From Trichobilharzia szidati (lineage: Eukaryota > Platyhelminthes > Trematoda > Strigeidida > Schistosomatidae), in assembly GCA_944472155.2 (NCBI GenBank), contig OX235273.1, forward strand, positions 4,437,204 through 4,501,203: a DNA stretch of 64,000 nucleotides. The letters run 5' to 3'. Made by a program: the position numbers and the translations under genes. This document shows positions 21,646 through 33,109 of this stretch, in pieces (the stretch's first letter is position 1; each line of letters starts with the position of its first letter). The notes below the pieces were generated by a model. It did not search any database. It was not told where the DNA came from and was given only the letters and a program-made list of their open reading frames with translations.

Positions 21646-22866
21646 AACGTCATCCTCTCGCAACTTACATACTCTGCTTGCTACTATGTCACTCACTTTT
21701 TTGAACAACATAAGCACCTTCTAAAAATCGCCTTGTATAGTGGAATCAACTTTAAATAAGTCATCGTAACGCCGAAACCGTGCATCAAAGTGACATTTGC
21801 ATCTAAATCATAATTAAATTGCATACTGCTGTTTGTGTAACGATGTCAGCAGATATTATTTGTGATAAGATTGGAGAGTAACTTTTTCATTCGTTAAAGG
21901 TAACCATAGCGACAGTTTAGACATCGCTTCTCGCTACTTTTGCATATATGTAAGTAGTCTTGAAAATAAGTTTTATACCCAAACACTATCGCTTATCTTA
22001 AATTTGAGATGGAAGAGACAGCTATTGATTTTAGTTAGTTAATAGGATTATTTTTGGTTATCTCCACTTCCGAATCATTGGTTCGTCTTTCGAAGAAACA
22101 TTAGCCTAACTTGTATTTAGTGTGATTCACACTATCGTCGACTTTCATCAAGATGAGCTATTGGGGAATCTAAAATGAAGTTTTCATTGCTTCCTTGTGC
22201 TAGTTCGACGCCAGCAGGTTATCCGTGTAATGTTAAGAAAATTGTTTTTATTGCTGAGTAATTAAATTGAGTTAAAGCTTAGAAATGGACTGTTAACAGT
22301 TCACTGAGTCTTCTTTTGTCTCCTTAAATTGTAATTATGATAGTATGATGTACTGTTGGTTGATGTGAATAGGTGGAAGCCACCTACTTAAATCAATAGT
22401 CCTTGTTGGATGGATCAAAGTGGTCTCAACGCCGGACAGTTGGTTCATTTGTTTACGGCAGATCTTATCAGCGATGCATTTCTATAGATTTATGTGAGAA
22501 AGCCAAATCGTTTTAGCCATCATTGATGAGTGAAATGGCTGTTCAGGGTTTTGATCAGTTAAACTGTGCTAATAAGTGCTTCCGTGGAGAGGTAAATTTC
22601 AACCATTGGGTCCAAGGTTCGAATCTCAATCCACCTAATTCAGTCTGGGAACATGGGTGATAGTATCATCAGCCATCATTTCATAGGCAGTCTTTTTGAC
22701 CAAGTACCTAGTAAATGACTTTTAAACAAACAACTAAACAGCCGATAGGCACTACTATTTGAACTCAAATTCTTCTGAATTACTCGGGAATTCGGATTTA
22801 ATAAACGAAGTTTCTCGGTTCATGAATGTTTCATTAGTAGAAGTCATATGTTAGCTATTCGACTTT
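21646..22866. other. No gene recognised; weak tRNA-like B box
   Basis: No coding signal. 21890-21970 resembles the X-box-bearing stretch near 19720 (ggtaaccatagcgacag). A B-box-like aaggttcgaatctc at about 22612-22625 hints at an eroded tRNA-derived repeat. Confidence 0.4.
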
Positions 22867-23544
22867 ACTGACTCACTCAGACATCTATAAAAACAAAATA
22901 ATTGAGCGAAGAATATCCTTCTCGATAATTTCCTGTTCTGGCTCTACAATCTACCAATTTAACTGCTTCTCTGGAGCCAGTTACATCGGCCGCACACTTA
23001 GGCGTGTTTCTCGTCGGATTTTCGAACATAACCCTGCATAGTGGTTAAGTAAAGGTCAAACATCTTATGGATACGGAACACAAGATTGATGTCGACGAGG
23101 CTTTCAAAGTCGTTTATTGCATACCAACAAATCTTAATTTCGCCTTAAGAGTTCGATTAGCAGATATTGCTGGGGCTTTTGGGATCCACATTAAGAAGCC
23201 TAATTTATGCGTCCAAAAGAAGCTAGTTCAGACATTGCCCTTACCTTTGCCATTTAGGTTTGATTGTGGTCCTCAACATTTTGTAGAAATTTCTTTAATT
23301 TTAGTTGATATTCTATTTGCTATTATATTTTTACTATTACTAAGCTTCTTTAATGAACTGTAATTCCATTGTGATCTTACTTTACAAATCGATATTATTT
23401 AAATAACACTAATATTCTTATTGACTACTATTCTAGAATATTCTATGTTTATAAGGATGTTTATAATTGTAGAGCCAGAGGAGGAGGAAATTACCGAGAA
23501 GGATATTCTTTGCTCAGTTATTTGGATTTTTAGTGACTCACTCT
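22867..23544 (+). mobile_element. PLE-E mini-element with inverted ends
   Basis: The left arm 22867-22950 and right arm 23464-23544 are imperfect inverted copies (core gaagaatatccttctcg, then ctggctctacaat on the left). Between them is a PLE endonuclease C-terminal region in the plus orientation. The whole is about 680 bp. It looks like a severely 5'-truncated PLE whose terminal repeats face each other. Confidence 0.75.
22943..23363 (+). pseudogene. PLE GIY-YIG endonuclease, C-terminal part
   Basis: 22943-23037 reads IYQFNCFSGASYIGRTLRR and SRRIFEHNPAW, the GIY-YIG core with the YIG triplet and the R..EH helix. After a frame change, 23067-23363 continues MDTEHKIDVDEAFKVVYCIP, RVRLADIAGAFGI, KPNLCVQKKLVQTLPLPLP, the usual C-terminus of this PLE group. 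The natural stop is near 23361. A frameshift or stop around 23040-23066 breaks the domain. Confidence 0.75.
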
Positions 23545-23689
23545 AAAAGTTTATAAACCTACTGAGTATATAAAAATTTAATACTGAGATGCACATTAAA
23601 TGTTCAGTTTTTATTCGCTGGTTAAATATACCAGCAGAAATTTGGAGTAACAACTGACCCTCCAGTTGGTCCATTACACGCTGAATAAT

Positions 23690-24000
23690 CTATGGCGAGA
23701 CTGGAATCCAATAACCTCCAACTAACAATCAGTCACTTCAAAGCTTACAAGCAATACATCGACAATATCTTTATCATTACCAACGAAAGTGCTGAATCAA
23801 GTAAAGTCCTGTAAATCTTTAATGATTTTCATTGATCAGTTGACTTTAATACTGACGCGGGATCAGAAGGTAAATTATCCTTTGTAGACTTCCGACATTC
23901 AAGATGAACAGGTGGATCTTTATGAAGACCGATTTTACACAAGCGAAAATGGTTTAGATAAGTGACAACGTTTTATACCACAGATACATGAAGTAAGTGA
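23690..24000 (+). pseudogene. PLE reverse transcriptase fragment
   Basis: Reads YKQYIDNIFIITNESAESSK at about 23749-23808, equivalent to the YVDDxF catalytic box of Penelope RTs (here YIDN, so the second Asp is lost), then FNTDAGSEGKLSFVDFRHSR, matching the Ft.E.e....FLD motif. Several stops. Confidence 0.65.
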
Positions 24001-24217
24001 TTGGAGTTATTCAGAAACTCTGTAATCAAGAATGCAGATTCAACATTCTTCATAGATAAACATGTAAAGATAGAGAGTGATGCATCGCGAAACCTTGGAA
24101 GTGTTGAACAAACAACTGTTTGTAAATCTGAAATTCAAGAAAAACTAGTTAGTGAATTTTTCCGAACCCGTCTGTCGACAGGGATTCGAAGAAAAATCTT
24201 TGATGCCACTCTATACC

Positions 24218-24392
24218 TCATCGGTAGCACAGTGGTTAGGACGCTCGCCAACATTTCAAATAGCCCAGGGTTCGATTCCCGAACGAAGCACACCTGGTAT
24301 CAATGATCGGCCTGCTAAATTTGGGCTATCGATATCACATACTGAAAATTCCATACTTGTAGCAAAATACTGTGTAGAATCAAAACGTCAAA
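24218..24392 (+). mobile_element. SINE-A, tRNA-derived
   Basis: Head tcggtagcacagtggttagg (A box) ... agggttcgattccc (B box), then atcaatgatcggcctgctaa, tttgggctatcgat, gaaaattccatacttgtag and an end gtgtagaatcaaaacg. Compared with the pair at 48.3-48.9 kb the loop between the boxes is altered. It lies between PLE-derived and RTE sequence. Confidence 0.8.
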
Positions 24393-24565
24393 TACGACGT
24401 CTCGCTATTGGTAACTTCGATGTGCATTTACCAACTAAGTTTCTCTTGAGGAGCTGTGTACGTAGACCGTACCAGCAGAAGATTCTGTAGACGCAAACAT
24501 TAAAACTTATCAGAAAGGTTATCAAAAAGAAAGAACGCAGAAAAGTTGACACATCACTTCTGGAG

Positions 24566-25290
24566 CTCATGACTACTGCTGGTCATACAGTGGAAGCAGA
24601 TGGAATAATGGCCTTGTCTTCGTCATGTAAAATACTAAGTCCCGCTATCCTGGAGAGAATGAAAGATGCACTGGATGCAGAACTCAATCCCATCGACCAG
24701 AGCAAGCTGGAATCGGGGAATGCAAATCATGTGCTAATCAAATTGCTACTCTACGCAGCGTCATCGTAGAAAAAGGCATAGAATGGCAGACAAACTTCAC
24801 TACACCTCAACTTCATCGACTTACAAAAGGCCTTCGACAGACATCGTTGACCGAGAAGTAACTTGAAAAGTACTCTAGCACTATGGCGTGCAGTGCCCAA
24901 GTCTTCATCAAACTCATTCAAAAGCTGGCTATATGACAATGTCATGTGTCACATGATTCACAACGGAAAACTCAGTGAGGCATTCGAAGTGAAGACAGGA
25001 GTAAGACAAAGCCACCTACCTATTACCACAGATGATATTCCTAATTGTGTTCGACTGGATTATGCGTCAGACTGTGCACAAGAAGTGAAAAGATAGGAAT
25101 ACTCTGAACTAACCGCTGAGAAGACCCTAGAAATTCTGGATTTCGTGTGTGGATGATTTATTTCTAATGTCACACAAACTCGAACACTTGTAGGTGAAAA
25201 CCAACAGACTGGCTGAAGAAGCAGGTGGCGAAGACGAGAATCCAGGTGAACATAGAGATGATAGAGGTGATGAAGATAAACAACCGTTCA
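24566..25290 (+). mobile_element. RTE-b LINE internal fragment, no 3' end
   Basis: Begins near the GIMxLSSSCKILSPAILERMKDALD block (N-terminal RT), passes NFIDLQKAFDR, then the VKTGVRQ region, and has the FADD region with the 4-nt insertion at 25139-25165. It stops after GNEDK-like codons near 25290 without a LINE tail. Missing the 3' end is atypical for target-primed insertion, so a deletion is likely. Confidence 0.8.
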
Positions 25291-25992
25291 AATGGATTTC
25301 GTCTACAGGTTCTTTATGCAGCCACCGGGGAATTTTCCATATCGATCGATAGTCTGCACTAGCTTATAAAAATGTGGTCACTGATACCTCCTGTTACAGA
25401 AGTCGTATTGTAGTGAGTGCTACTTATAATCCGATATAAGTAGTATATCAGAAACGAATTTAGAAAAGTAACAATATGTTTGGCACACTGGAAAGAGCGA
25501 TCAAAGAAGAGAACCATGAGAAGAATGTTGCTATATGATGCAGAATCCTAGAAACTATCGAATGTGACGATATTCGACCAATTCGTCAAGGATGTGGTAA
25601 ATAATGTGCAAATGGCAAGTTGAAAATATGGTATACCAAATTTAGCTATGTACAATACGTTTCACTAAAAACCATTCCTTTCAACCTCCTCGGTCCTCTC
25701 TTCTGTATTAATGACCGGATGTAAATCTAAGATTGAACATACGCATCAGTCAGCCTCGAAAGTGTATACACATAAAATACACTGAGGTGCACAGATTGCA
25801 GTTTGGTAAAGAGCTCAGCGATAAAAGTGCACCATTACGCATGGAGGTAATTACATACAATATTGAGGAAACATAACAAGCTTACTTCTAAATTCCAAAC
25901 TATTCGTATTTCACTTCCCCAGTGTTTCTCTCCAACTTCTCCCACTTCACTTCATGCCTTCTATACTGATAGCGGATTTGTTTCATTTTGAT
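25291..25992. other. No feature recognised
   Basis: No long frame or shared repeat seen in this 700-bp stretch. Confidence 0.4.
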
Positions 25993-26373
25993 TTGTTGGA
26001 GAATTTCATCATGAGCTGACATCAGTTAGAGGACCATTAGAAAACCGACTGGGAGTACTCGACAGGTATTTCGCCAGCCTACTTTGGGGCTCTTCAGAAG
26101 TACGCACCCACCACCAGGGTTCAAACCTAGGACTTCATGGTTACAAGACAAGCTGGTAGACCATTCATTCAGCCACTGAGATCCAATCTAGTGGCCAGTC
26201 CATGAATTCTAACTTCTGCCAATTCATGACATAACGCGACCACTTCACAATGTCTTTTTCTTCGGTAAGTTACTGCCTCACCTTCAACCTGCTGCACCCT
26301 ACTGGTCACAGCTTCCCACTAGAACCTCAGGTTAACTGCCTGAATAGTGCCGGTCACTAGTGAGCATCAAGTC
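25993..26373 (-). mobile_element. HHR-retroposon, near full length
   Basis: Minus-strand monomer: body (gatgctcactagtgaccgg start), promoter with cagtggctgaatgaatgg and B-box-like aggtttgaaccctgg, hammerhead region at about 26053-26108 (cttctgaagagccccaaagt, with cgaaa retained but the stem II partner altered), and tail tctaactgatgtcagctcat. The final ccctacaaacc terminus is missing. Confidence 0.8.
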
Positions 26374-27072
26374 AATCTTCACCTTCATCAATTACATTTT
26401 TAATCAACAATTTTGTTGAAAGCGTAACACTGTCTACTACCACTTAAATATTTTTGTTAGTAGTATACAACATGTAAGAAGTTTCTCACAAGTATCTATA
26501 TCTTACCTAATATCCATTGAATCGTTATCATAAGTTTCTTTCACTACTGAGTAATTTCAGCATATCCTTACTTAACAGGTTATCAATCTTCAGAATAAAA
26601 TTTAATAAATTAGATACACTCTTTTCTTCACTTTCGAGTGTTAACCTGCACTTGAGCTTGTTTGTGTAGGTGTATTTTAGAGCAGCGCTTCTACTTAACA
26701 AGAATTAGATCAATTAATCACACGTTTACGACAGTGAATAGTTCTATTAAGTGTTTTCTGCCCACTTTTATGGTCATATGCATACTACTGATTGTTTTAA
26801 GTAGTTTTTAGAGGGTGTTCAATTACATCACTTCAGATGTTGATCATATTTTAATTGATTTGTAGAACTATATCAGCTGAAGAAAGATTTGGAACTCTCC
26901 GACACTATTTACTCATGATATCATCTTTTGAGAGAATTCGTCTTAAAATCACTCAAGTTTCAATGAAGTCTTCAGAAGGCAACCTCCAAGATCAGTTTCT
27001 GAAGTTTTTGAGAGAAGCTCAATTCAGTCACCTGGCCTAGTACACAAATAGGGTGTTGCGATGCTATATTTC
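26374..27072. other. No feature recognised
   Basis: AT-rich; the short frames here show no recognisable motif. Confidence 0.4.
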
Positions 27073-27410
27073 TGTAACGACAGAAGACAAGGGCCAGACA
27101 ACAGATATTTTATTGAGAAAATTAATAGATATTTATAGATTTTTGTGTACATTATTATTAGCGTTATTGTTAGCAGAGAAGCAGCGTCTTCTGATTGCTT
27201 GTTTTCCTGCTGAAGGTTATTCTGTCATCTCTTTGTTGGCGTTTTTAAGACAGTTCGGTGATATGTCTGCGAATCGTCCGCTGTGATTGGTTGTTGAGTT
27301 CCTCAAGGTTAAGCTTTGTTCTTGTTTTTTCTCATGACCAAGATTTGGGACGAAAACATTGGCGCAAATTGCTGTCTACCAATTTTGGCTAGCAGACAGC
27401 TCTCACCACA
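27073..27410 (+). mobile_element. Solo LTR-like repeat, 338 bp
   Basis: Starts TGTAACGACAGAAGACAAGG and ends CAGCTCTCACCACA, giving TGT...ACA ends. Shares blocks with 10041-10302 and (inverted) 44163-44414. Length, ends and lack of coding fit an LTR left by recombination. A 5-bp duplication is not clear (tttct/ttact, 4 of 5), so boundaries may be off by a base. Confidence 0.6.
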
Positions 27411-27699
27411 TTACTACCTGAAGGCATCTGAATAGCATACACTGTTAGACTTCCACTCATTAGGTGAGTGGTGCAATACTTAATGTGTAAAACAATATAC
27501 TACTAATTGATGGGGATGAGTAGTTGTTTACCACTCATGTCAACCAGTAATGCTGGTGTGCTAGTGTGAGTTGTACAAGACTACTGATCCAGTTCCATCA
27601 GTAGTATATGATTTTGAGCATTTATACTTATTTTCTTGATTCGCAGCTACGCCATTAAGCAGATCACACGTTACTTTGTTTGGACACCAGTTAGTAACT
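27411..27699. other. No feature recognised
   Basis: Spacer without frame or shared repeat seen. Confidence 0.35.
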
Positions 27700-28025
27700 A
27701 GTGTAATGTATCCAGTCCTCTATTTGATGTAGACTGAATTCTATTAGTCAAGTTAGCAATATGGCCACCATGTTACTAGGTGGCTCGCCAACATGGTGTA
27801 CTTTGAAATGTTTATAGTAGGTGGTTTGAGGCAATCGATAGGAAGCCTTGGCTCACCTAGGTTTCGTGCCAGTGGGCACTCACCAGTCAGCGAAGCAGGC
27901 ATATCTGCAGTCACGTTGAAGGAACCCATAAGCCTCCTTCTGAGATTCAAACCAGTGTCACTCAGTGAGTGCTGAAGTCAGAGACGTTACCACTAAACTA
28001 GCTAGCCAGGCTCGTGACTGACCTC
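27700..28025 (-). mobile_element. SINE-C, tRNA-like
   Basis: The reverse complement has a head gctagctagtttagtggtaa and a B-box-like ggtttgaatctcag, then ggaggcttatgggttccttc, gcttcctatcgattgcc, accatgttggcgagccacc and a tail gaattcagtctacatc. Related copies: 30836-31070 (plus), 58590-58800 (minus) and 59764-59975 (plus). Confidence 0.7.
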
Positions 28026-28680
28026 CGGGGGGAGGATATTGGATTCTATGACTGAACACAGATACGCCTTGCTGACGAGTACCAACTAGCACGAAAATCA
28101 AAGTTCAGGGCTTCCGGCAACAGATGACATATTGTGGTTTGAATCATTTCGGTTTCCAGAGGAAACTATGCAGATTGCAAATTGAGAATTTAATGACATG
28201 CTCCCTAGGGGACATAAAAGCCTTGGGTTCGACCTCCACTTCAGTCAAGACAAAACATTTAACGAGTGTCCTTTGGTTTTTTTGCATTTTCCCAACATAT
28301 GCTAATCAGCACGGAAATCTACATTTGATATAACCAACTGCTTCTATTTGATTCAAACAGCATACATTACTTGATATAATATGGGAAGTAATTTGAAACT
28401 GTTAAGCTAATTGATTACCATTCAGCCGCCAATCTACACACATCAGACCAATCTTGGCATGAATAGCTCATTATTTAGAGTTGATGACATCAAAACCAAC
28501 CGACAATTCCTTGGCGATTCAAGACTTCTGTCTAAATAGTATCTAATTCATAGAATCCAGTCTTTTCTTTGACCTGATTTGAAGTAAACTCATCATAAAT
28601 ATACCTAAATGGATCGATGGATCCATCAATTTTGCGTTGGTTTGTCTGCGTACTCAGTGTTTTCGATGTCATTTTATTAC
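28026..28680. other. No feature recognised
   Basis: No coding, RNA or shared-repeat signal seen. Confidence 0.4.
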
Positions 28681-28917
28681 TATTATTTTTATTTCCTTCA
28701 CGTTCCCTAGTGGAACATAGGGCTTCAAGCTAGTGGCTTGAAGTTTCTGTAGCAGTGCTTATTTTACAGGATGGGACTGCTAGCCTCATGCCCAACCTTT
28801 CCTCTTCACCAGCGTTATTTCTGGCTTAGCGAGGTAAAGGAGTTAGTCGGCCGGAGATCGAACCCCTGACCATGTGCATGGTCGGCGAGCGTCCTAACCA
28901 CTATACCACCGACGCAC
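28681..28917 (-). mobile_element. SINE-B, tRNA head plus RTE-like tail
   Basis: The reverse complement starts tgcgtcggtggtatagtgg, has the B-box region ggggttcgatctcc, then cctttacctcgctaagccag, a body, and the end gccctatgttccactaggga followed by acgtgaaggaaataaaaat and ATA repeats. That end is nearly the RTE-b 3' terminus, marking RTE-b as the likely mobiliser. Its head matches SINE-A. Confidence 0.85.
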
Positions 28918-29218
28918 TGTTTTCGATCTCATGCTTATTCGATAACCTGGGCTAAAGCAAAAACTGTGCACTTCGTGTAATCACGTAAACTTTTTCAAGT
29001 AAATTTATGGGTTACTGTATCAGAAATGATCCCTTCTATTCCAGGTAGAGGACGCAATGAAACCAGTTAGACATGCAAACATACACACACTCAGACACTC
29101 TGGCTTGTAGAAATGAAGACATATCAGGATGAAATCCTTCTTCATAGACAATTCAAGGCTCTCGACTATCACTTAAACACTTAACACCACCAAGTGGGTG
29201 CTACAGCAATCTGAGAAA
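28918..29218. other. No feature recognised
   Basis: Spacer of 300 bp without a supportable feature. Confidence 0.35.
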
Positions 29219-29480
29219 GATCAGTCACCATTTGTCAACACTGCGGATATCAGTTTGAGTGTGTTTGTGGAAACAAATACATACGTCATGCAGAAAGGCG
29301 ATTGTCTACTCGTTTTATGGATTATTTGTCAGGGTCGTTGAAAACAGCTGAAATCAAAGTGCCACTAACAAAGTTCAATAACAGAGCACCTAGTAGACTA
29401 TGGATATGATATTGAGACTGTTAAGTCATTCATTGTTGTCAGTGAGCAGATTAACAAACAGAAAGATGCTTGCAATTACC
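29219..29480 (+). pseudogene. PLE-E GIY-YIG endonuclease relic
   Basis: Open codons read ICQHCGYQFECVCGNKYIRH and AERRLSTRFMDYLSGSLKTA, a GIY-YIG domain opening with YIG changed to YIR and EH/EY changed to DY. Closest in the window to the minus-strand relic at 62400-62745. Downstream codons are degraded. Confidence 0.65.
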
Positions 29481-29875
29481 AAAGAGGCTTGTGTAGAGAA
29501 GGAAATAGTAGTCAGCCTCAATCTATCATAGTAATTCTATATTTTATTTTACCTCTTGCTACTACTATTTCTGACTCATTTAAAACTATCCTTTATCAGC
29601 AACATTATCTAAACTCATTTTAATATTATTATCGTTACTATTATTATCAGTATTGTTTATTTCGCTATTCTTGATATAGTCAAGTTCTTTCACTGAATGA
29701 TAACTAAATAATTGTCCATTTAATTTAAGTGATGTAACCGAACCGTGTAGTGCATTTGATCTTAATCTTATATCACTCCCTGTATGTAGAGTATTCAGGT
29801 GAGGAGGAGGAGGAGTTCTACAGAAATTTGATGAATTCATAAAATTCTACCTAACTAACTTCTGTTGATTTTCAA
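29481..29875. other. No feature recognised
   Basis: AT-rich with ATT-type microsatellite around 29625-29660; an 84-codon minus frame here is low complexity and not supported as a gene. Confidence 0.4.
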
Positions 29876-30033
29876 GTATTGGTTTGTAGGGATTTCATTG
29901 ATTGTTTACAGGATTTCCTCATGAACTGACATTGGTTAGAGAACCATTGGAAAACCAGCCAGGAGTACTGAACAGCTAGCTGTTTTAGTCCTAGTTTGTG
30001 ACTCTTCAGCAGTACACTCCCATCAGAGTTCGA
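29876..30033 (-). mobile_element. HHR-retroposon 3' half, left arm of inverted pair
   Basis: Begins at the exact inverted family terminus (ggtttgtagggatttcattg), passes the tail and hammerhead region (gactcttcagcagtacactc) and stops in the promoter. The next base starts a plus-strand copy. Confidence 0.75.
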
Positions 30034-30413
30034 CTAGAGACTGGGGTTCTAGTGGGACATTGTGACCAGAAGGCTTCAGCAATTTGAATGTGAAGACAAA
30101 TACTCGCTAAAGACATTGGCTAGCGGTAGCGCTATTTTGTGAATCGGCAGAAGTTGGAATTTATGGCCTGGTGGCCATTGGATCGGCTCCCAGTGGCTAA
30201 ATTAATGGTCTGCGAGTTTGTCTTGTATCCAGAAAGTCCTTGCTTCGAACCCTGACGGTAGGTGCGAACTCTTAAAGAGTCCCAAGCTAGGTTGAAGAAG
30301 CAGCAGTCCAATACCCCCAGGTGGTTTCCAATGGTTCTCTAACCAATGCTACCTCATGTTGAAATGCTGTAATCAATCAAATCGAATCCCTACAAACCAA
30401 CACTTTAATTAAA
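30034..30413 (+). mobile_element. HHR-retroposon, right arm of inverted pair
   Basis: Runs from ggttctagtgggacattgtg (5' body) through gacaaatactcgctaaagac, the promoter (cccagtggctaaattaatgg), the hammerhead remnant cttaaagagtcccaagctag at about 30269-30290 and the tail to aatccctacaaaccaacac. gaaa is replaced by gaag and cleavage-site bases are changed. Confidence 0.8.
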
Positions 30414-30835
30414 AGAGTATTCATGAACTAGGTATTTGCTTAAATCATAAAATTATGTAACAGACAAATTTTCTCTTTCTCATTAAATGTTTTGATTAAT
30501 CTGAATGTTGAAAAGAGCTAATGATCAGGTAGTCAGAAGATTTTTAATCTTTGATCTTAAGAATGAGTCATATTCATCACTCTGATACTCAATGGATGAA
30601 CTTTATACTTTCGAAAAACTAATTATCACGATCTTCACTTAAGCAGTTAATTAAATCAACAAGATCTAGTCAACAAAATATCTGTGTATTTTATTAGAAA
30701 TGAAATGTGGTTATGTATATGTTTCAGTAAATTTTAGATGAGGTTTAAGATTAAACACTTGCTGACTTCTTCCGCTGGTCATTCTTTATATTGTAGAATA
30801 TGAGCAGATTGAATGATAAGAAAAACGCAAGCCAG
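30414..30835. other. No feature recognised
   Basis: No coding or repeat signal seen. Confidence 0.4.
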
Positions 30836-31070
30836 CCCGCATAGTTAGCTCATTGGTAACGTCTTTAACTGCAGCATTCACTGGTTGGCATGGGTTCCAA
30901 TCTCAGAAGGAGGGACATGAGTTCCTTCAACGTGATTGTAGACATACCTTGTTGACTGGTGGTTGCCAACAAGGCTTCCTGCTGACTACCTCCAACCATC
31001 TAATACCATCAATTCACAGTGCATCATAATGGTTAGCTGTCTGGCTTGGTGACCACATTGTCTTAATCTG
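30836..31070 (+). mobile_element. SINE-C, tRNA-like
   Basis: gcatagttagctcattggta (A-box region), gcatgggttccaatctcaga (B-box region), gagttccttcaacgtgattg, aggcttcctgctgactacc and ctccaaccatctaat match the family. It abuts a minus HHR-retroposon. Confidence 0.65.
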
Positions 31071-31388
31071 AGACTCATGGGCAGTACTCATCCACAGAGG
31101 TGCGAACCCAGGAGCTTCCGGTTACAAGGTAAGTTCGTAGACCATTCAGCCATAGCTACCTGATTCAACAGCCAACCCATGAATTCTGACTTCTACTAAT
31201 TTATGATTTTAGCGTAACTAATACCAACCAGTGTCATCGAAGAGTATCTGTCTCCATCTCCGAATTGGTGAACCCTAATAGTTATGACTTCTCACTGGAT
31301 CTCTATGCAACTTCATTCTGTAGGCAGTCACTAGCTAGCATCAGATTGATGTTCAAGGGATAGTTTGTAGGGATTTGATTTATTTCAA
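31071..31388 (-). mobile_element. HHR-retroposon with head-to-tail junction
   Basis: Minus-strand copy from the hammerhead (gactcatgggcagtactcat, damaged) through the promoter (gcgaacccaggagcttccgg) and body. Its 5' end (plus-strand right end, about 31345-31388) continues into tagtttgtagggatttgatt, the tail of a preceding monomer, so the insertion derived from a tandem template. Confidence 0.7.
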
Positions 31389-31581
31389 GTAGGTTGGTCA
31401 AGACAAACGCCGGATGTATTTCCTTTGGAAACATAACGTTAGCTTAAATTCTTGAGTCGCTAATTCCCAGATGTCTTGGTCTCACTCCCACTAAGAGGTT
31501 CGATAGGATTTTTCAAATACAGTTAAGTGTTTTCATGAGATTTCCATTACACAGCTATAGACACACCTGTGTTCTCCCTAT

Positions 31582-31826
31582 GCAATTAATATTTTTCTCT
31601 GAGCTGGTTGATTTAGTTCCGAAGCTTTCGTCGTCCTTCTGGACAACATCTTCAGTACCATATTTAGCTCAAAGTGAAATGATTTAAATTTCTTCACGAG
31701 TGATATAATTGCGTCTCCTGGTAAATCATTTCACTTTGAGCTAAATATGGCGCTAAAGATATTGTCCAGAAGGACGACGAAAGCTTCGGAACTAAACCAA
31801 CCAGCTCATAGAACACTATTAATTGC
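31582..31826. repeat. Palindrome: two inverted PLE-B terminal-repeat fragments
   Basis: Left arm 31582-31686 and right arm 31722-31826 are inverted copies of about 105 bp with few mismatches around a 35-bp loop. Each arm contains ctgaagatgttgtccag (or its variant) followed by aaggacgacgaaagcttc, a hammerhead-like CUGAAGA...GAAA pair around a 7-bp stem. Matching sequence ends the PLE-B copies at 50521-51440 and 55235-55640. Confidence 0.8.
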
Positions 31827-31860
31827 AAATCATTCACCTGAGCTACAAATCTTCTCTATT

Positions 31861-31990
31861 ATGTTCTCCCTTTACTAACCAGGTTTGACAATATGTTCCT
31901 GGGCAGTTTTTACAAACGAACATACGGTACATACAATGTAGTTAGCTCCACAGGAACATAGGGAACTGGTATATCCATTTAGATATGACC
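31861..31990 (-). pseudogene. PLE-C endonuclease scrap
   Basis: Minus-strand codons include FVCKNCPGTYCQTWLVKGE preceded by a VPVELTTLYVP-type block, which align with the R..EH helix and following region of the PLE-C copies. Short and frame-damaged. Confidence 0.4.
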
Positions 31991-32365
31991 CGATGTGACA
32001 GCTTGTCATTCACGCGCTGGCTGAATAGTTTCTAGGAAGAAAGTGTTACTCGTAGGTTGCCAGCAAAGCATGTTTTACTGAGAGTTCATGAAAGTCTCAG
32101 TATCACACATCAATTTGAGATTCAGTGACAGAATAGTTTTCAGGGCAACCTACGCCTATTTATCAGCTGTCTTCGGTTTCGTGTTCTTGTCGATGAATTT
32201 GAGTGAAAAACCGTTTTTCAACTTGCTTCTCGTCAGCTTGATGTTCCCGTAACCCTTGTGAGTGATGGTACTGTAACTCACAATTGAACCCAGTACATAC
32301 ACGCTGTATGGGAAATTGCAATGACGACCAGGGATGGGTAAGGCTGAATAAGTCGAGTTAGAAAG

Positions 32366-32700
<335 letters not shown>

Positions 32701-33109
32701 AACCAAGCCTAAATTTTAGAAATCTCCCTAAATTTTTGTAACCGTTTCTCCACATAACATTTACATAAATTCTTTCAAACCAGACTAGCCATTATCTTAC
32801 TTCACGTTGAAGTAATAAAATTTTTGAAATAATTGAACATCTTTTCATTTCATTAAACAGTAGGATGTTTTGTTGATTAGAACAGGTCTAATTTGATTTA
32901 TGGCAGTATATTTTCTAAAGAAGAATTTTAAAGCATTAAAAATCATTGTCTGATGTTTAGTGTTTAGCCTTTCCACAATAGCATTTGATTTTATTAGGCC
33001 GACTGAAGTCAGAAATCATTTAGGGCTAAACATTAAATGGAGTCTTTGTATTAGATTGATAGTAGCAAGCGGTGGATTTGAAGAAGCGTGTTCCGTCTTA
33101 TTTCAGACT
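32701..33109. other. No feature recognised
   Basis: No feature supportable. A frame covering 32960-33247 runs into an HHR-retroposon and is not a gene. Confidence 0.4.
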
